The notes: generated by a model from the letters alone, not told the origin. A DNA stretch of 64,000 bases from Pseudomonas endophytica (GCF_001411475.1 NZ_LLWH01000165.1:1-64000), one strand, 5' to 3'; positions 27,532-36,951 are shown, numbered from the stretch's first letter. Made by a program: numbers and translations.

Positions 27532-28034
27532 AAGAACTCCTCAGACTATATTTTCTGACACTCAAAATACTGATCGTTGCATGCTTGGTGTGCATCACGG
27601 TGCTGATATTCACTAACGTGGTGTTGCGCTACGGCTTTAATTCGGGCCTGTTCTTCAGTGAGGAGATCTCCAGACTGGCATTTGTCTGGCTGGTCTTCTC
27701 CGGGTCTCAGCTCATGCTCCATGAGCACGGTCATATCGGTGTAGATATTCTGACCAGTCGCGCATCGCCCAAACTCGCCAAACACCTCTTGACCCTCACC
27801 TACCTGCTCATGTTGTTCGCCACCGGGTTGCTTCTTCAGGGGAGTTGGAAACAGACATTGATCAACCTGCATGTCGGGGCACCTTCCACCGGTATATCAA
27901 TGGGCTTTTTCTATGGCGCCGGCTTAGTGTTTTCGATTTCGAGCAGCGTTTTATTGTGCGCTCAACTGTTTAAACACTTGGTCACACCGGCGGGTGTAAC
28001 GCTGTCTTCCAGCGCACACGGGGTACTTAAATAA
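27528..28034 (+). CDS. TRAP transporter small permease (DctQ), system 1
   Basis: 168-residue DctQ-type membrane protein with four membrane segments. It has the typical FTNVVLRYGFNSGLFFSEEISRLAFVWLVFSGS region in pieces and EHGHIGVDIL after the second helix. It forms the integral membrane part of a tripartite ATP-independent periplasmic transporter with the DctM subunit, whose start overlaps its stop. TRAP systems import organic acids with Na+ or H+. The specificity is set by the binding protein at 29344. Confidence 0.88.
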   Translation: MKELLRLYFLTLKILIVACLVCITVLIFTNVVLRYGFNSGLFFSEEISRLAFVWLVFSGSQLMLHEHGHIGVDILTSRASPKLAKHLLTLTYLLMLFATGLLLQGSWKQTLINLHVGAPSTGISMGFFYGAGLVFSISSSVLLCAQLFKHLVTPAGVTLSSSAHGVLK

Positions 28035-29317
28035 TGGCCCTGAGCGTATTTGTCGGCGTGTTGATGGCCGCCATTTTGGTGGGCGTGCCTATCGCCTACG
28101 CGTTGATTCTGTGCGGCGTAGCCCTGATGTGGTTACTCGGCCTGTTCGATGGTCAGATCATCGCGCAAAACATCATTAACTCGGCAGGTAGCTTTCCGCT
28201 GCTTGCTATTCCCCTGTTCATCATCGCTGGGGAGGTCATGAACAGCGGCGGCCTCTCCAAGCGCATCATTAACCTAGCCATTTCCTTGGTCGGTCATCTG
28301 CGCGGCGGCTTGGGCTACGTCACCATCGTCGCTGGCGTATTGCTTTCCAGCCTGTCAGGTTCAGCCTTGGCTGACGCCGCATCGCTAACGGCACTGCTGC
28401 TGCCGATGATGGTCATCGCAGGCTACAACCGTGATCGATCCGGCGGCCTGATCGCCTCGGTATCGGTTCTGGGCTCGATCATTCCTCCCAGTATTGGGTT
28501 TGTGGTTCTAGGGGTTGCTTCGGGCCTATCGATTACCAAATTGTTCATGGCCGGCATCGCCCCCGGGTTGATGATTGCCATGGCCCTAGTCATCGCTTGG
28601 TGGTTGGTGTCACGCCGCGATAATGATGTGCAACTCAGTCCAAAGGTTTCTGCCAAGGTTCGCTGGAAGGCATTCGTCGACAGCATCTGGGCACTATTGC
28701 TGCCGGTCATTATCGTCGCGGGCCTGCGCTTTGGCGTGGTGACGCCCACCGAAGCCGGAGCAGTGGCGAGCGTGTATGCGCTACTGGTATCAGCGCTGAT
28801 CTACCGCGAACTCAGCCTCAAATCACTCGGTGAGCTGCTACTGCGCGCAGGTAAAACTACCGCTGCCGTCATGTTTCTGGTGGCAGCGGCGTCGATCCCG
28901 GCCTGGATGATCACCATTGCTGACATTCCGGGACAAATCATCGACCTGATTCAGCCAGTGATGGACAACCCGAAATTACTGATCGTCGTGTTGATGCTGC
29001 TGATTTTAGTGATCTCCATGGTCATGGACCTGACACCCACGGTATTGCTGCTGGCACCGATCCTAGTCCCTGTGGTCACCGCGGCTAATATCGACCCGAT
29101 CTACTTCGGCGTGCTGTTCATGATCAATTGCTCCATCGGCTTGATAACGCCGCCCGTGGGCACGGTGCTGAACGTGGTGTGTGGTATCGGCAAGATGCGT
29201 TACGAAGCCTTGCTCAAAGGTACCTTTCCGTTCCTGATCGCCGAAATTATTGTGCTTTTCCTACTGGTGATATTTCCCGAACTGGTCACCGTACCGGCGC
29301 AATGGTTCGCCCACTAA
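28034..29317 (+). CDS. TRAP transporter large permease (DctM), system 1
   Basis: 427 residues with about twelve membrane segments. It shows the DctM family start FVGVLMAAILVGVPIAYAL, the FIIAGEVMNSGGLSKRIINLA loop, SGSALADAASL and the late VMDLTPTVLLLAPIL and GLITPPVGTVLNVVCGI motifs. It is the transport channel of the first TRAP system. Its start overlaps the dctQ stop, and the binding-protein gene follows 26 bases downstream. Confidence 0.9.
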   Translation: MALSVFVGVLMAAILVGVPIAYALILCGVALMWLLGLFDGQIIAQNIINSAGSFPLLAIPLFIIAGEVMNSGGLSKRIINLAISLVGHLRGGLGYVTIVAGVLLSSLSGSALADAASLTALLLPMMVIAGYNRDRSGGLIASVSVLGSIIPPSIGFVVLGVASGLSITKLFMAGIAPGLMIAMALVIAWWLVSRRDNDVQLSPKVSAKVRWKAFVDSIWALLLPVIIVAGLRFGVVTPTEAGAVASVYALLVSALIYRELSLKSLGELLLRAGKTTAAVMFLVAAASIPAWMITIADIPGQIIDLIQPVMDNPKLLIVVLMLLILVISMVMDLTPTVLLLAPILVPVVTAANIDPIYFGVLFMINCSIGLITPPVGTVLNVVCGIGKMRYEALLKGTFPFLIAEIIVLFLLVIFPELVTVPAQWFAH

Positions 29318-29343
29318 AACAACAAACAAAAAAAGGAATAACC

Positions 29344-30342
29344 ATGAACAAACACCTGAGCGCGATGATTGCACTGCTGCTGGCCAGCAGCATGAGCTTC
29401 GCCGCTGACTACAATGCCCGCACTATCAAGTTCGCGGCAACCAGCCCCAAAGGCACACCCCCCGCAATCGGCATGGAGCTGTTCGCTAAAAAGGTTAACG
29501 AACGCAGCGGTGGCAAAATTAAAGTTCGCACCTTCCCCAACGGAGTGCTGGGTGGCGACGTGCAAGTGCTCTCCTCGTTGCAGGGTGGTGTGGTGGAAAT
29601 GATGACCTGGAACGCGGGTCTGATGCTCAATCACGTGACTGACTTCGGCATTCTTGATTTCCCCTTCATCTATACCGACACCGCCAAGGTCGACGCCATG
29701 CTCGATGGTGACGTCGGCAAGATGCTGACCGACCAGTTACCTGAGAAGAAACTGGTCGGTCTGGCGTTCTGGGAGCTGGGCGAACGTAACTTGACTAACA
29801 ACGTGCGCCCAGTACAGACGCTGGAAGACTTTGCCGGTTTAAAGATTCGAGCCCAACAATCGCCCCTGTTCCTCGAAGTGTGGTCAGCACTTGGAGCTAA
29901 CCCAACACCTCTACCGTTTACTGAAGTACACACCGCACTCGAAACCCACACTGTGGACGGCCAGGAAAACCCTGCGGCCCTGATCCTCGCGTCAAAGTTC
30001 AATGAAGTGCAGAAATACCTGAGCCTTACTCGTCACAACTACAACCCGCAGATTGTCCTGATCGGTAAGTCGTTCTGGGACACGTTGAACGAAGACGAGA
30101 AAGCACTGTTGACTGAAGTCGCGCAGGAAGTGCGGATTGAACAGCGGCAGATTTCACGAGCCGCTGACTCTAAGGCGATTGCCGATCTTGAAAGCTCAGG
30201 CATGAAAGTCAACGAAATCCCCGCAGAAGAGCTTGTGCGCATTCAGCAAAAGGTTAGCCCCGTGGTTGACAAATACGCGGCACAAATCAATCCCGAACTG
30301 GTGAAAAAAGTCTACGAGGCCGTGGGTTACCGCCAGGAGTAA
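29344..30342 (+). CDS. TRAP transporter substrate-binding protein (DctP), system 1
   Basis: 332 residues with a cleavable signal peptide ending in SMSFAADY. The DctP family core is visible: GGDVQVLSSLQGGVVEM, FPFIYTDTAKVDAMLDG, the conserved ligand-carboxylate arginine region LEDFAGLKIRAQQSPLF, and PLPFTEVHTALETHTVDGQENP. The arginine in KIRAQQSP should bind the substrate carboxylate. A frame-open ATG at 29128 lies inside dctM and is rejected. The next genes encode an amidase and an aldolase, so the ligand may be a carboxylated amide or hydroxy acid. Confidence 0.9.
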   Translation: MNKHLSAMIALLLASSMSFAADYNARTIKFAATSPKGTPPAIGMELFAKKVNERSGGKIKVRTFPNGVLGGDVQVLSSLQGGVVEMMTWNAGLMLNHVTDFGILDFPFIYTDTAKVDAMLDGDVGKMLTDQLPEKKLVGLAFWELGERNLTNNVRPVQTLEDFAGLKIRAQQSPLFLEVWSALGANPTPLPFTEVHTALETHTVDGQENPAALILASKFNEVQKYLSLTRHNYNPQIVLIGKSFWDTLNEDEKALLTEVAQEVRIEQRQISRAADSKAIADLESSGMKVNEIPAEELVRIQQKVSPVVDKYAAQINPELVKKVYEAVGYRQE

Positions 30343-30410
30343 CGACAGTCGCCACACGCTCGGCCCTGAGCTGAGCGTCGTCTGTCTATCAATCACAAGG
30401 AAGCACATCC

Positions 30411-31214
30411 ATGAAAATTTCCGTCGCACAAATACATCCGGTTGCAGGTAATCCTGTACAAACTATTGAGAACGTCGCGGCCTTGTCCCGCCAGGCTGCA
30501 GAGAAAGGATCGCGCCTGATCGCCTTTGCCGAGTGCCTGTTAACCGGCGGTGCTTTCGACAGCCGTGAGGAGCTGGAAAAAGGCGCAATCACGCTAGACG
30601 CCCTCGCTCCCTTGCTGGAGGTGAGTGCGGAAACCGGGATCCACCTGGTCGTTGGTTTCTACGAGAAGCACGCCAAGTCGATCTTCAACACGGCCGCGCT
30701 TATCGGCCCAAAAGGCATTATTGGGCTGCATCGCAAACGTCACTTGCCCTTTATGATCGGTGACCGCTTCACCGACCGTCCTGAGGAATGGGCGCCGCCA
30801 GTCTTCGATACCGATATCGGCCGAATCGGCTTGGCAATCTGCTACGAAATCCGCTTCCCTGAAGTCATTCGTTCCTTGGCGCTGGAGGGGGCCGATATTG
30901 TAATCCTGCCTGCCGCTTGGCCTGAACAGGCGCGCATGCTCCCGGATATTTTCAGCACCGTACGTGCGGCTGAAAATATCGTCTACTTCGTCGCGCCAAA
31001 CCGTAATGACATGGACGGTGGCATGCAGTTTATCGGCATGAGCCACATCATCGAACCCTCGGGCAAGACCCTGATCCGCGCTGGCGAGGACGACGGCATT
31101 TTCAGCGTCGATATCGACCTGGCTAAAGCACGTGACAAGTCGTTGATCCGCGATCCCGGCGTGTTCGAGATTCACCCCTTCCGCGACCGGCTACCAGAAA
31201 CGTATCGCCTCTGA
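30411..31214 (+). CDS. Carbon-nitrogen hydrolase (nitrilase superfamily amidase)
   Basis: 267 residues. The nitrilase-superfamily triad is present: Glu41 in LIAFAECLL, Lys109 in LHRKRHLP and Cys144 in LAICYEIRFPE. The length and the GDRF segment resemble omega-amidase and aliphatic amidase branches rather than true nitrilases. It hydrolyses a linear amide or N-carbamoyl compound to acid and ammonia. It lies between the TRAP genes and an HpcH/HpaI aldolase, so the imported compound may be an amide of a hydroxy or keto acid that is later cleaved. An AAGGAAG site precedes the ATG. Confidence 0.86.
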   Translation: MKISVAQIHPVAGNPVQTIENVAALSRQAAEKGSRLIAFAECLLTGGAFDSREELEKGAITLDALAPLLEVSAETGIHLVVGFYEKHAKSIFNTAALIGPKGIIGLHRKRHLPFMIGDRFTDRPEEWAPPVFDTDIGRIGLAICYEIRFPEVIRSLALEGADIVILPAAWPEQARMLPDIFSTVRAAENIVYFVAPNRNDMDGGMQFIGMSHIIEPSGKTLIRAGEDDGIFSVDIDLAKARDKSLIRDPGVFEIHPFRDRLPETYRL

Positions 31215-31252
31215 AGCCCCCATCACAGATAACGCAGGGTCAGGTAATTGCA

Positions 31253-32050
31253 ATGCACACAAAAAACGCCTCACTGAAACACTCAATGGCCGCTGGACCG
31301 ACATTCGGGATGAACATCTACAGCACCTCGTGTATGGCCATTGAAGTCGCGGGCAACTGGGGGCTGGACTTTGTTTTTATCGACGCAGAACACACTGCGC
31401 TGGGCGTCGATAGAGATATGGAGAAGTTGATACTGGCGGCCAATCACGCTGGCATCCATAGCTTAGTGCGCGTGCGTGGGACCCTTGAATGGGATATTCG
31501 TAAAGCCCTGGAAATGGGGGCCTCGGGGGTCATCGTGCCGCAAGTGCATAACGCCGCGCAGATGCGCGAGATCATCCGCTGTAGCAAATTCCCACCGTTG
31601 GGGCGCCGCGGCGGTGACAGCTCGGTTCGCTCAGCGAACTTCGCAGGTCCGGGATTTGACTGGACCCAGTACACCCAGACAGAAAATGCCCGTAGCGTGA
31701 TAGTGCCCATGGCTGAAAGCTTTGAGTTCTTCGACAACATTGATGAAATTCTCGATGTCGAAGGCATTGATGCTGTGCATTTCGGGCCAGCCGATTACTC
31801 GCTGTCACGGCATTTGCCGGTGGACTATCGACTGAGTAATCCGGAAGTTCAGGATCGTCTCGCGTTATTGATTGAAAAATGTCATCAGCGATCAATTCAG
31901 GTCATGGTGCCCTGCTTTCCGGCAGACGCCGAAACGTGCGATACACTTTTGAAACTAGGCGGCGACATGTTGTTGATGGGCAGCGATCTCTCATGGCTGA
32001 ACAGGGCCGGACAACAAATAGCCGAGATTCAAAAGTTAGTACAGACCTGA
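31253..32050 (+). CDS. HpcH/HpaI family aldolase
   Basis: 265-residue class II aldolase of the HpcH/HpaI (citrate lyase-like) TIM barrel. Catalytic residues by analogy with HpaI are His47 (IDAEHTAL), Arg75 (VRVRGTLEWDI), Glu155 (VPMAESFE) and Asp181 (HFGPADYS). The family cleaves 4-hydroxy-2-keto acids to pyruvate or oxaloacetate plus an aldehyde. As the last gene of the TRAP-amidase operon it would finish the pathway. A terminator follows at 32088. Confidence 0.88.
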   Translation: MHTKNASLKHSMAAGPTFGMNIYSTSCMAIEVAGNWGLDFVFIDAEHTALGVDRDMEKLILAANHAGIHSLVRVRGTLEWDIRKALEMGASGVIVPQVHNAAQMREIIRCSKFPPLGRRGGDSSVRSANFAGPGFDWTQYTQTENARSVIVPMAESFEFFDNIDEILDVEGIDAVHFGPADYSLSRHLPVDYRLSNPEVQDRLALLIEKCHQRSIQVMVPCFPADAETCDTLLKLGGDMLLMGSDLSWLNRAGQQIAEIQKLVQT

Positions 32051-32087
32051 CAACCCTTGCCGTAAGTCTATAAGTACCCACACGCGA

Positions 32088-32118
32088 CTAAAGGCCGAAG
32101 TATTTCTTCGGCCTTTAG
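32088..32118. terminator. Bidirectional terminator between the aldolase and LysR genes
   Basis: CTAAAGGCCGAAG (32088-32100) and CTTCGGCCTTTAG (32106-32118) form a perfect 13-bp stem around TATTT. It lies between convergent genes and carries T/A-rich stem ends. Confidence 0.8.
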
Positions 32119-32136
32119 TGCACTGTCTGTCAGCCG

Positions 32137-33036
32137 TTAGTTCACTAAAAAGTTCTGACGCAACAAAGTTGCGCGGGTGAGTGCCACTAACTCATCAAGT
32201 TGCACATCAGGCCGCTCCGTTACATAACACAAACAAAACTTCGCCGATTCAATGGGAGGCGTACAGGGTAATATTTTCAGTAAATCCACCGCCAACATAT
32301 CCCGAATCAGTGGCACCGGCAGAATACCGATCGCGTAACCGGAAGCTATCATCTTGGCGATAAACGCTAGGGAGTTACTGGAATGAAATGCCGCCGACAC
32401 ATTCCCCCCCTCTTTCAACCAGCGCTCTACTACCGAATACAACGTCGAAGGCGCGGAATGAGTCACGATCGGATGAGCGTAAGCATGTTCCGGTAGGAAA
32501 GCGTCGCTTTCAATGTCTAAGTGCGCAGCGGCCACCCATTGGAAAGTCATCCACCCTAGAAAGATATCAGTCACTTCATCTTTAGTGGTTGGATTGGTTA
32601 GAAGCGCCAAGTCCAGCTCGTGATCGTTGAGTTTCTGATTCAGCACTGCTCCGACATCAATAGTGATTTCAAGGATGATTTCCGGAAAGTGCGCTTTGAA
32701 CTCGGCAATGACCGCCGTCAACCCGACCATCGCCGAACACTCATCAGCGCCAAGGCGCAGCCTGCGATTGTGTTTTTGCTTGGCCGCAAACTGCTCCAGC
32801 TTAACGCTGTTATTAAGCGCCAACTCTGCATGTTGCAGAGCGATCAAACCATCGGCGGTAATGACCATCCTCTGTTTGCTGCGATCAAACAGTTTCACGC
32901 TTAATAAAGACTCCATCTCTCGAATACGTGAAGAGATGGCAGGTTGGGTTAGATGAAGATGTCGAGACGCGGCGTGCACGCCCCCTAATCGGGCAGTCCA
33001 ATAGAATGCCTCAATCTGCATTAGAGTAATTCGCAT
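32137..33036 (-). CDS. LysR-family transcriptional regulator
   Basis: 299 residues. The N-terminal LysR winged helix reads LMQIEAFYWTARLGGVHAASRHL then HLTQPAISSRIREMESLL, and the substrate-binding domain starts near RRLRLGADECSAM. It is divergent from the RraA-like gene at 33149 and convergent with the aldolase operon, so it likely controls one or both units in response to a pathway acid. The short intergenic region has GATAAAAAT at 33037-33045 and ATTTTTATTATC at 33067-33078, AT-rich arms that could be its binding region. Confidence 0.87.
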   Translation of the reverse strand: MRITLMQIEAFYWTARLGGVHAASRHLHLTQPAISSRIREMESLLSVKLFDRSKQRMVITADGLIALQHAELALNNSVKLEQFAAKQKHNRRLRLGADECSAMVGLTAVIAEFKAHFPEIILEITIDVGAVLNQKLNDHELDLALLTNPTTKDEVTDIFLGWMTFQWVAAAHLDIESDAFLPEHAYAHPIVTHSAPSTLYSVVERWLKEGGNVSAAFHSSNSLAFIAKMIASGYAIGILPVPLIRDMLAVDLLKILPCTPPIESAKFCLCYVTERPDVQLDELVALTRATLLRQNFLVN

Positions 33037-33148
33037 GATAAAAATTGTCCCGGGCTGGTCTCGTTGATTTTTATTATCGCGCCATAATCCTGCTTGTTAG
33101 GATGCGCTCAATCTATCAGACATTCATCCAAAACAAGAAAAGCCAAGC

Positions 33149-33820
33149 ATGTATATTATTGAAGCGTTACCGCAGCAAGTCGCCAACGAAGCACTTTCAG
33201 TGCTTATTGCTGCCGAGCCAGCAACCCTTGGACATTTCATCACTAAGGGTATTTTAAGTACGCGAATTAAAGCCCACTTCCAAGATGTTCGGGCGGTGGG
33301 TACTGCCATTACCGTAAGAATGCCCGGTGCTGACGGCGGCATCCTGCACTACGCCATGGGTTGCGCCAGGCCCGGGGATTTCCTAGTAGTGGACCGCTGC
33401 GCAGAACAGGTCACCGCGGCCATGGGCGGCGCAATGGCCTACGCGGCCAAGCAGGCAGGCATCGCCGGGATCATCATTGATGGTTTTGTCACTGACTTGG
33501 GCGAGTTGCGAGAGCATGCAGTACCTATCTGGTCCTGGGGCGCCAGCGCGATTACCACTAGGGTCAAGGGTGAAGAAGGCGAGTTTTGTACGACGATCAA
33601 TTGCGGCGGTGTGGTGGTTCACCCCGGTGATGCCGTGGTCGCCGATGAAAACGGCATTGTGATCTTGCCATCCGAGCAACTGCTCGCTTTGGCTCAACGC
33701 GCAATCGAATATCAGGAAAATGAAAAAATCACCTTGGCGCGCTTGGCAAACGGCGAGAAATTCCCCGATGTCGTAGGCTCCAGATCCATCATTGACGCGG
33801 CCATTCAAGACCGCACTTGA
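33149..33820 (+). CDS. RraA-family protein (HMG/CHA aldolase-like) with altered active site
   Basis: 223 residues of the RraA/4-hydroxy-4-methyl-2-oxoglutarate aldolase fold, for example VRAVGTAITVRMPGADGG, GDFLVVDRCAEQVTAAMGGAMA and the closing DAVVADENGIVILPSEQ. Active members carry GG-x20-R-D. Here Gly93-Gly94 is followed after exactly 20 residues by Thr115-Asp116, so the arginine that stabilises the pyruvate enolate is missing while the metal-site aspartate stays. It may be a decarboxylase, lyase or regulator variant. It heads the second TRAP operon, divergent from the LysR gene. Confidence 0.83.
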   Translation: MYIIEALPQQVANEALSVLIAAEPATLGHFITKGILSTRIKAHFQDVRAVGTAITVRMPGADGGILHYAMGCARPGDFLVVDRCAEQVTAAMGGAMAYAAKQAGIAGIIIDGFVTDLGELREHAVPIWSWGASAITTRVKGEEGEFCTTINCGGVVVHPGDAVVADENGIVILPSEQLLALAQRAIEYQENEKITLARLANGEKFPDVVGSRSIIDAAIQDRT

Positions 33821-33894
33821 CCACAAAACTACCCGATCATCACGCTCTTTCGTTTCTGCCATGTAGCCCCTCATAAAAAAACTAAAGGACTACC

Positions 33895-34950
33895 ATGAAA
33901 CCTCATCAGTTTGGACGCTGGACCCTTGCCACGCTCAGTGGCCTGCTCACCTGCGTTGCCTTGGCAGAGAGCGTGCCCCCCATGCACTTCAATGTGATTG
34001 GCGGTGGCAGCCATAACTACACCTACCGTTCGGTAGAACTGCCGTTCTGGAACAGCACACTGCCTGACAGTTCGGGTGGAATGCTGACTGCCCGTGTCAG
34101 AGGTCTTTCAGAGAGTGGCCTAAAAGGCCCCGAGATGGTGCGTTTGATACGCTCTGGGGCAGTGGAAATAGGTATGGGAGTGTTCGCTTTTGTCGCTGGT
34201 GACGACCCCTTCTTCGAAGGTATCGATCTACCCGGCATGGCGGCAGATATCGACACTGCCCATCGTGTCTCGAGCGCATTCAAACCGGTGCTGTCGCAAC
34301 GCATGGCTGAGCACCATGGCATAAAGCTTTTAGCGACCATCCCCTATACCGCACAGGTGTTCTTTTGTCGCTCGCCAGTGTCGTCGCTAGAAGACCTGAA
34401 AGGCCGCAAGATTCGCGTACGTGGGCGCAATATGTCGGACATGGTCAAGGCACTGGGTGGCTCGCCCATGACGTTGCCGTTCGCCGAAGTCATCACCGCC
34501 ATGCAAACTGGCGTGATTGACTGCGCCGTCACCGGCATTGGCTCAGGCAATGCAGCGCGGTGGTACGACGTCGCCAACCATCTCTACAACCTGCCAGTTG
34601 ACTGGTCGATCGGTTTTTATGCCATCGGCCTCAAACGTTGGCAGGCCTTCCCGGAGCCGGTTCAACGGCTACTCGAAGAGCACTCGCGTGTACTGGAAGA
34701 CCGAGCTTGGGAAGAAACTGCGAAAGAAAATCGCTTTGCCCTAGCCTGCAATATTGGGACTCCTGACTGCCAGATTCATCACCCCGCACAGATGCAAGTT
34801 CACACCCCGACAACCGCCGAGCGACAAGCGCTACAGCAGGCTGTGCTCAGCATCGCCAACCGCTGGGGAGAACGTTGCGGTGCGCACTGCGTCGAGCGTT
34901 GGAACGCCACCGCTGGCGCGGCTTTGGGTGTAAACCTGCAAACCCCCTGA
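33895..34950 (+). CDS. TRAP transporter substrate-binding protein (DctP), system 2
   Basis: 351 residues with a signal peptide (hydrophobic LATLSGLLTCVALAES). The DctP core includes MVRLIRSGAVEIGMGVFAF, the carboxylate-binding arginine region LEDLKGRKIRVRGRNMSDM and LPFAEVITAMQTGVIDCAVTG. Cysteine-rich segments in the C-terminal third (ALACNIGTPDCQ and GERCGAHCVERW) are unusual for the family and could form disulfides. It is more distant from DctP of system 1 than expected for a simple duplication, so a different ligand is likely. Confidence 0.87.
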   Translation: MKPHQFGRWTLATLSGLLTCVALAESVPPMHFNVIGGGSHNYTYRSVELPFWNSTLPDSSGGMLTARVRGLSESGLKGPEMVRLIRSGAVEIGMGVFAFVAGDDPFFEGIDLPGMAADIDTAHRVSSAFKPVLSQRMAEHHGIKLLATIPYTAQVFFCRSPVSSLEDLKGRKIRVRGRNMSDMVKALGGSPMTLPFAEVITAMQTGVIDCAVTGIGSGNAARWYDVANHLYNLPVDWSIGFYAIGLKRWQAFPEPVQRLLEEHSRVLEDRAWEETAKENRFALACNIGTPDCQIHHPAQMQVHTPTTAERQALQQAVLSIANRWGERCGAHCVERWNATAGAALGVNLQTP

Positions 34951-35012
34951 CAGGTTTCGTCGAACCGAACGCATTGCATGTTGAACTCATACCGCTCGCG
35001 GAGAACGCTTCA

Positions 35013-35630
35013 ATGAAATCGGCTGAATCTTCTGCTATCAGGCTTGTAAACACGGTTGCCCGGCTCAGTGCCTGGTTAGGCGGTATTGCGCTAATGGGCA
35101 GCGCATTGATGATTAGCATTGACTTGATCCTGCGCAAGACGCTCGGCGTATCCATGGGCGGTGCCGATGAGATCGCCGGTTATGTCCTCGCCATCGTCAG
35201 TGCCTGGGCATTTCCCATCGCCTTGTTAAAGCGCTCACACATTCGGGTGGATATTCTCTACTCGCGCCTGTCGCCCAAAAGACGGATCGCGCTGGACTTG
35301 CTGGCCTTGGCCTGTATGGCCATATTCGTCTTCACCTTGCTGTTCCACACGGGCGGCGTGCTGTGGAACTCCATCGAGTACCGATCAGTTTCAACGTCGC
35401 CACTACAGATCCCGCAGTGGCTGCCACAGTCTTTGTGGTTTGCAGGCTATGTTTTTTTTGCCGTGACCCTTGTGGTGTTGACCTGCACCAGCTTGAGCCG
35501 TTTGCGTCAGCGGCAGTGGGCGTCGATCAGCGCGCTCATCGGGATCAACTCCGTCGAAGAGGACATTCAAGAGGAAACCTACCGCCCAGCACCGGGCTTC
35601 AAGACTTCGTCAGACACTGGAGAGCGCTAG
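35013..35630 (+). CDS. TRAP transporter small permease (DctQ), system 2
   Basis: 205 residues with four membrane segments and the DctQ signature SIDLILRKTLGVSMGGADEIAGYVLAI in pieces, then KRSHIRVDIL. The C-terminal tail after the last helix is about 40 residues long and hydrophilic. The ATG at 35013 follows a GGAG site. The longer frame from 34875 overlaps the dctP gene and is rejected. The stop is directly followed by the dctM start. Confidence 0.86.
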   Translation: MKSAESSAIRLVNTVARLSAWLGGIALMGSALMISIDLILRKTLGVSMGGADEIAGYVLAIVSAWAFPIALLKRSHIRVDILYSRLSPKRRIALDLLALACMAIFVFTLLFHTGGVLWNSIEYRSVSTSPLQIPQWLPQSLWFAGYVFFAVTLVVLTCTSLSRLRQRQWASISALIGINSVEEDIQEETYRPAPGFKTSSDTGER

Positions 35631-36911
35631 ATGCTGGCCTTTACTCTTTTTACTTTGTTGGCTCTGCTGGGTCTGAGCGTTGCTGCTGCAGTCAGCGTCG
35701 GGTTACTGGGTATGTCACTGTCAGCGTTTTTTTCGACGCTGCCCCTGAGCAGCGCCATGGGCGAAATCGCCTGGAGCACAAGCGCCGAATTTCTGTTGGT
35801 CGCTATTCCGCTGTACATCCTGATGGGTGAACTGCTGGTCTGTTCAGGCGTGGCCGGGCGCATGTATGGTGCCGTCGCGAAGTGGTTGTCGTGGCTACCC
35901 GGAGGCTTGATGAACGCCAATGTTGGCGCCAGCGCGTTGTTTTCGGCCACCAGCGGTTCCAGTGTCGCGACCGCCGCCACCATCTCGACCCTTGCCCTGC
36001 CGGAGCAGGAACGCAAGGGCTACCCGGCCCCGATGTTTCTCGGTTCGATAGCCGCGGGTGGCACGTTGGGCATTTTGATTCCACCGTCGATCAATATGAT
36101 TCTATTCGCCCTGATCGCCAACCTGTCCGTCCCTAAGCTGTACTTGGCGGCGACCATTCCTGGGATTCTGCTGAGTTTCATGTTCGTGGCAATGATTGTC
36201 CTCACCTGCTTGATCCGTCCCGAACTGGGCGGCAAAAAGGAGCATTGCACGTGGGCTGAGCGACGGGCCAGTCTTCCCGACCTGTTGCCGCCCTTGGCGA
36301 TTTTTACCTTGGTAGTCGGGGCGATTTACAGCGGCTTCGCGACGGCCAGTGAGTCGGCGGCATTAGGCGTGATAGCTGCATTCGGCTTGGGCCTGTGGCG
36401 TCGTGCATTTACTTGGCAAAGCTTGGGCCAAGCGTTTGAATCGACCCTGCGCACCACCGGGATGATTCTGTTTATTACCTTGTCGGCGTTCTTTCTGAAT
36501 TTCGTGTTGTCGTCCATCGGATTGACCTCAACCCTTGTGAGTTTTGTCACCGAACTCAACATGTCGCCCATGGGCACGTTGCTGGCAATCATTGTGTTCT
36601 ACATCGTTCTGGGCTGCTTTATGGACACCTTGGCCATGTTAATCACCACCGCGCCATTGGTAGTACCGGTCATCGTCGCACTGGGCTTTGATCCTTTGTG
36701 GTTTGGCGTGATCCTTATCGTCTTGTGCGAAATGGGCCAAATCACCCCACCATTTGGGATGAACCTGTTCGTGGTGCAGAGCATCCGCAACAAAGGTAAT
36801 TTCCTCGATGTGGTCTACGGAGCGTTGCCTTTTTGCGCAGTATTACTGCTGTTGATCGCTCTCTTGATCGTGTTTCCCCAGATCGCACTTTGGCTTCCAA
36901 CATTGGCCTGA
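35631..36911 (+). CDS. TRAP transporter large permease (DctM), system 2
   Basis: 426 residues with about twelve membrane segments and the DctM motifs LLVAIPLYILMGELLVCSG, SGSSVATAATI, GGTLGILIPPSINMILF and CEMGQITPPFGMNLFVV. It directly abuts the dctQ gene with no spacing. It forms the second TRAP channel, which appears to be transcribed together with the RraA-like gene. Confidence 0.9.
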   Translation: MLAFTLFTLLALLGLSVAAAVSVGLLGMSLSAFFSTLPLSSAMGEIAWSTSAEFLLVAIPLYILMGELLVCSGVAGRMYGAVAKWLSWLPGGLMNANVGASALFSATSGSSVATAATISTLALPEQERKGYPAPMFLGSIAAGGTLGILIPPSINMILFALIANLSVPKLYLAATIPGILLSFMFVAMIVLTCLIRPELGGKKEHCTWAERRASLPDLLPPLAIFTLVVGAIYSGFATASESAALGVIAAFGLGLWRRAFTWQSLGQAFESTLRTTGMILFITLSAFFLNFVLSSIGLTSTLVSFVTELNMSPMGTLLAIIVFYIVLGCFMDTLAMLITTAPLVVPVIVALGFDPLWFGVILIVLCEMGQITPPFGMNLFVVQSIRNKGNFLDVVYGALPFCAVLLLLIALLIVFPQIALWLPTLA

Positions 36912-36951
36912 GTCCCGCAGCTCACAAGATCCGTGCGTGAAAAGCAAAGGC

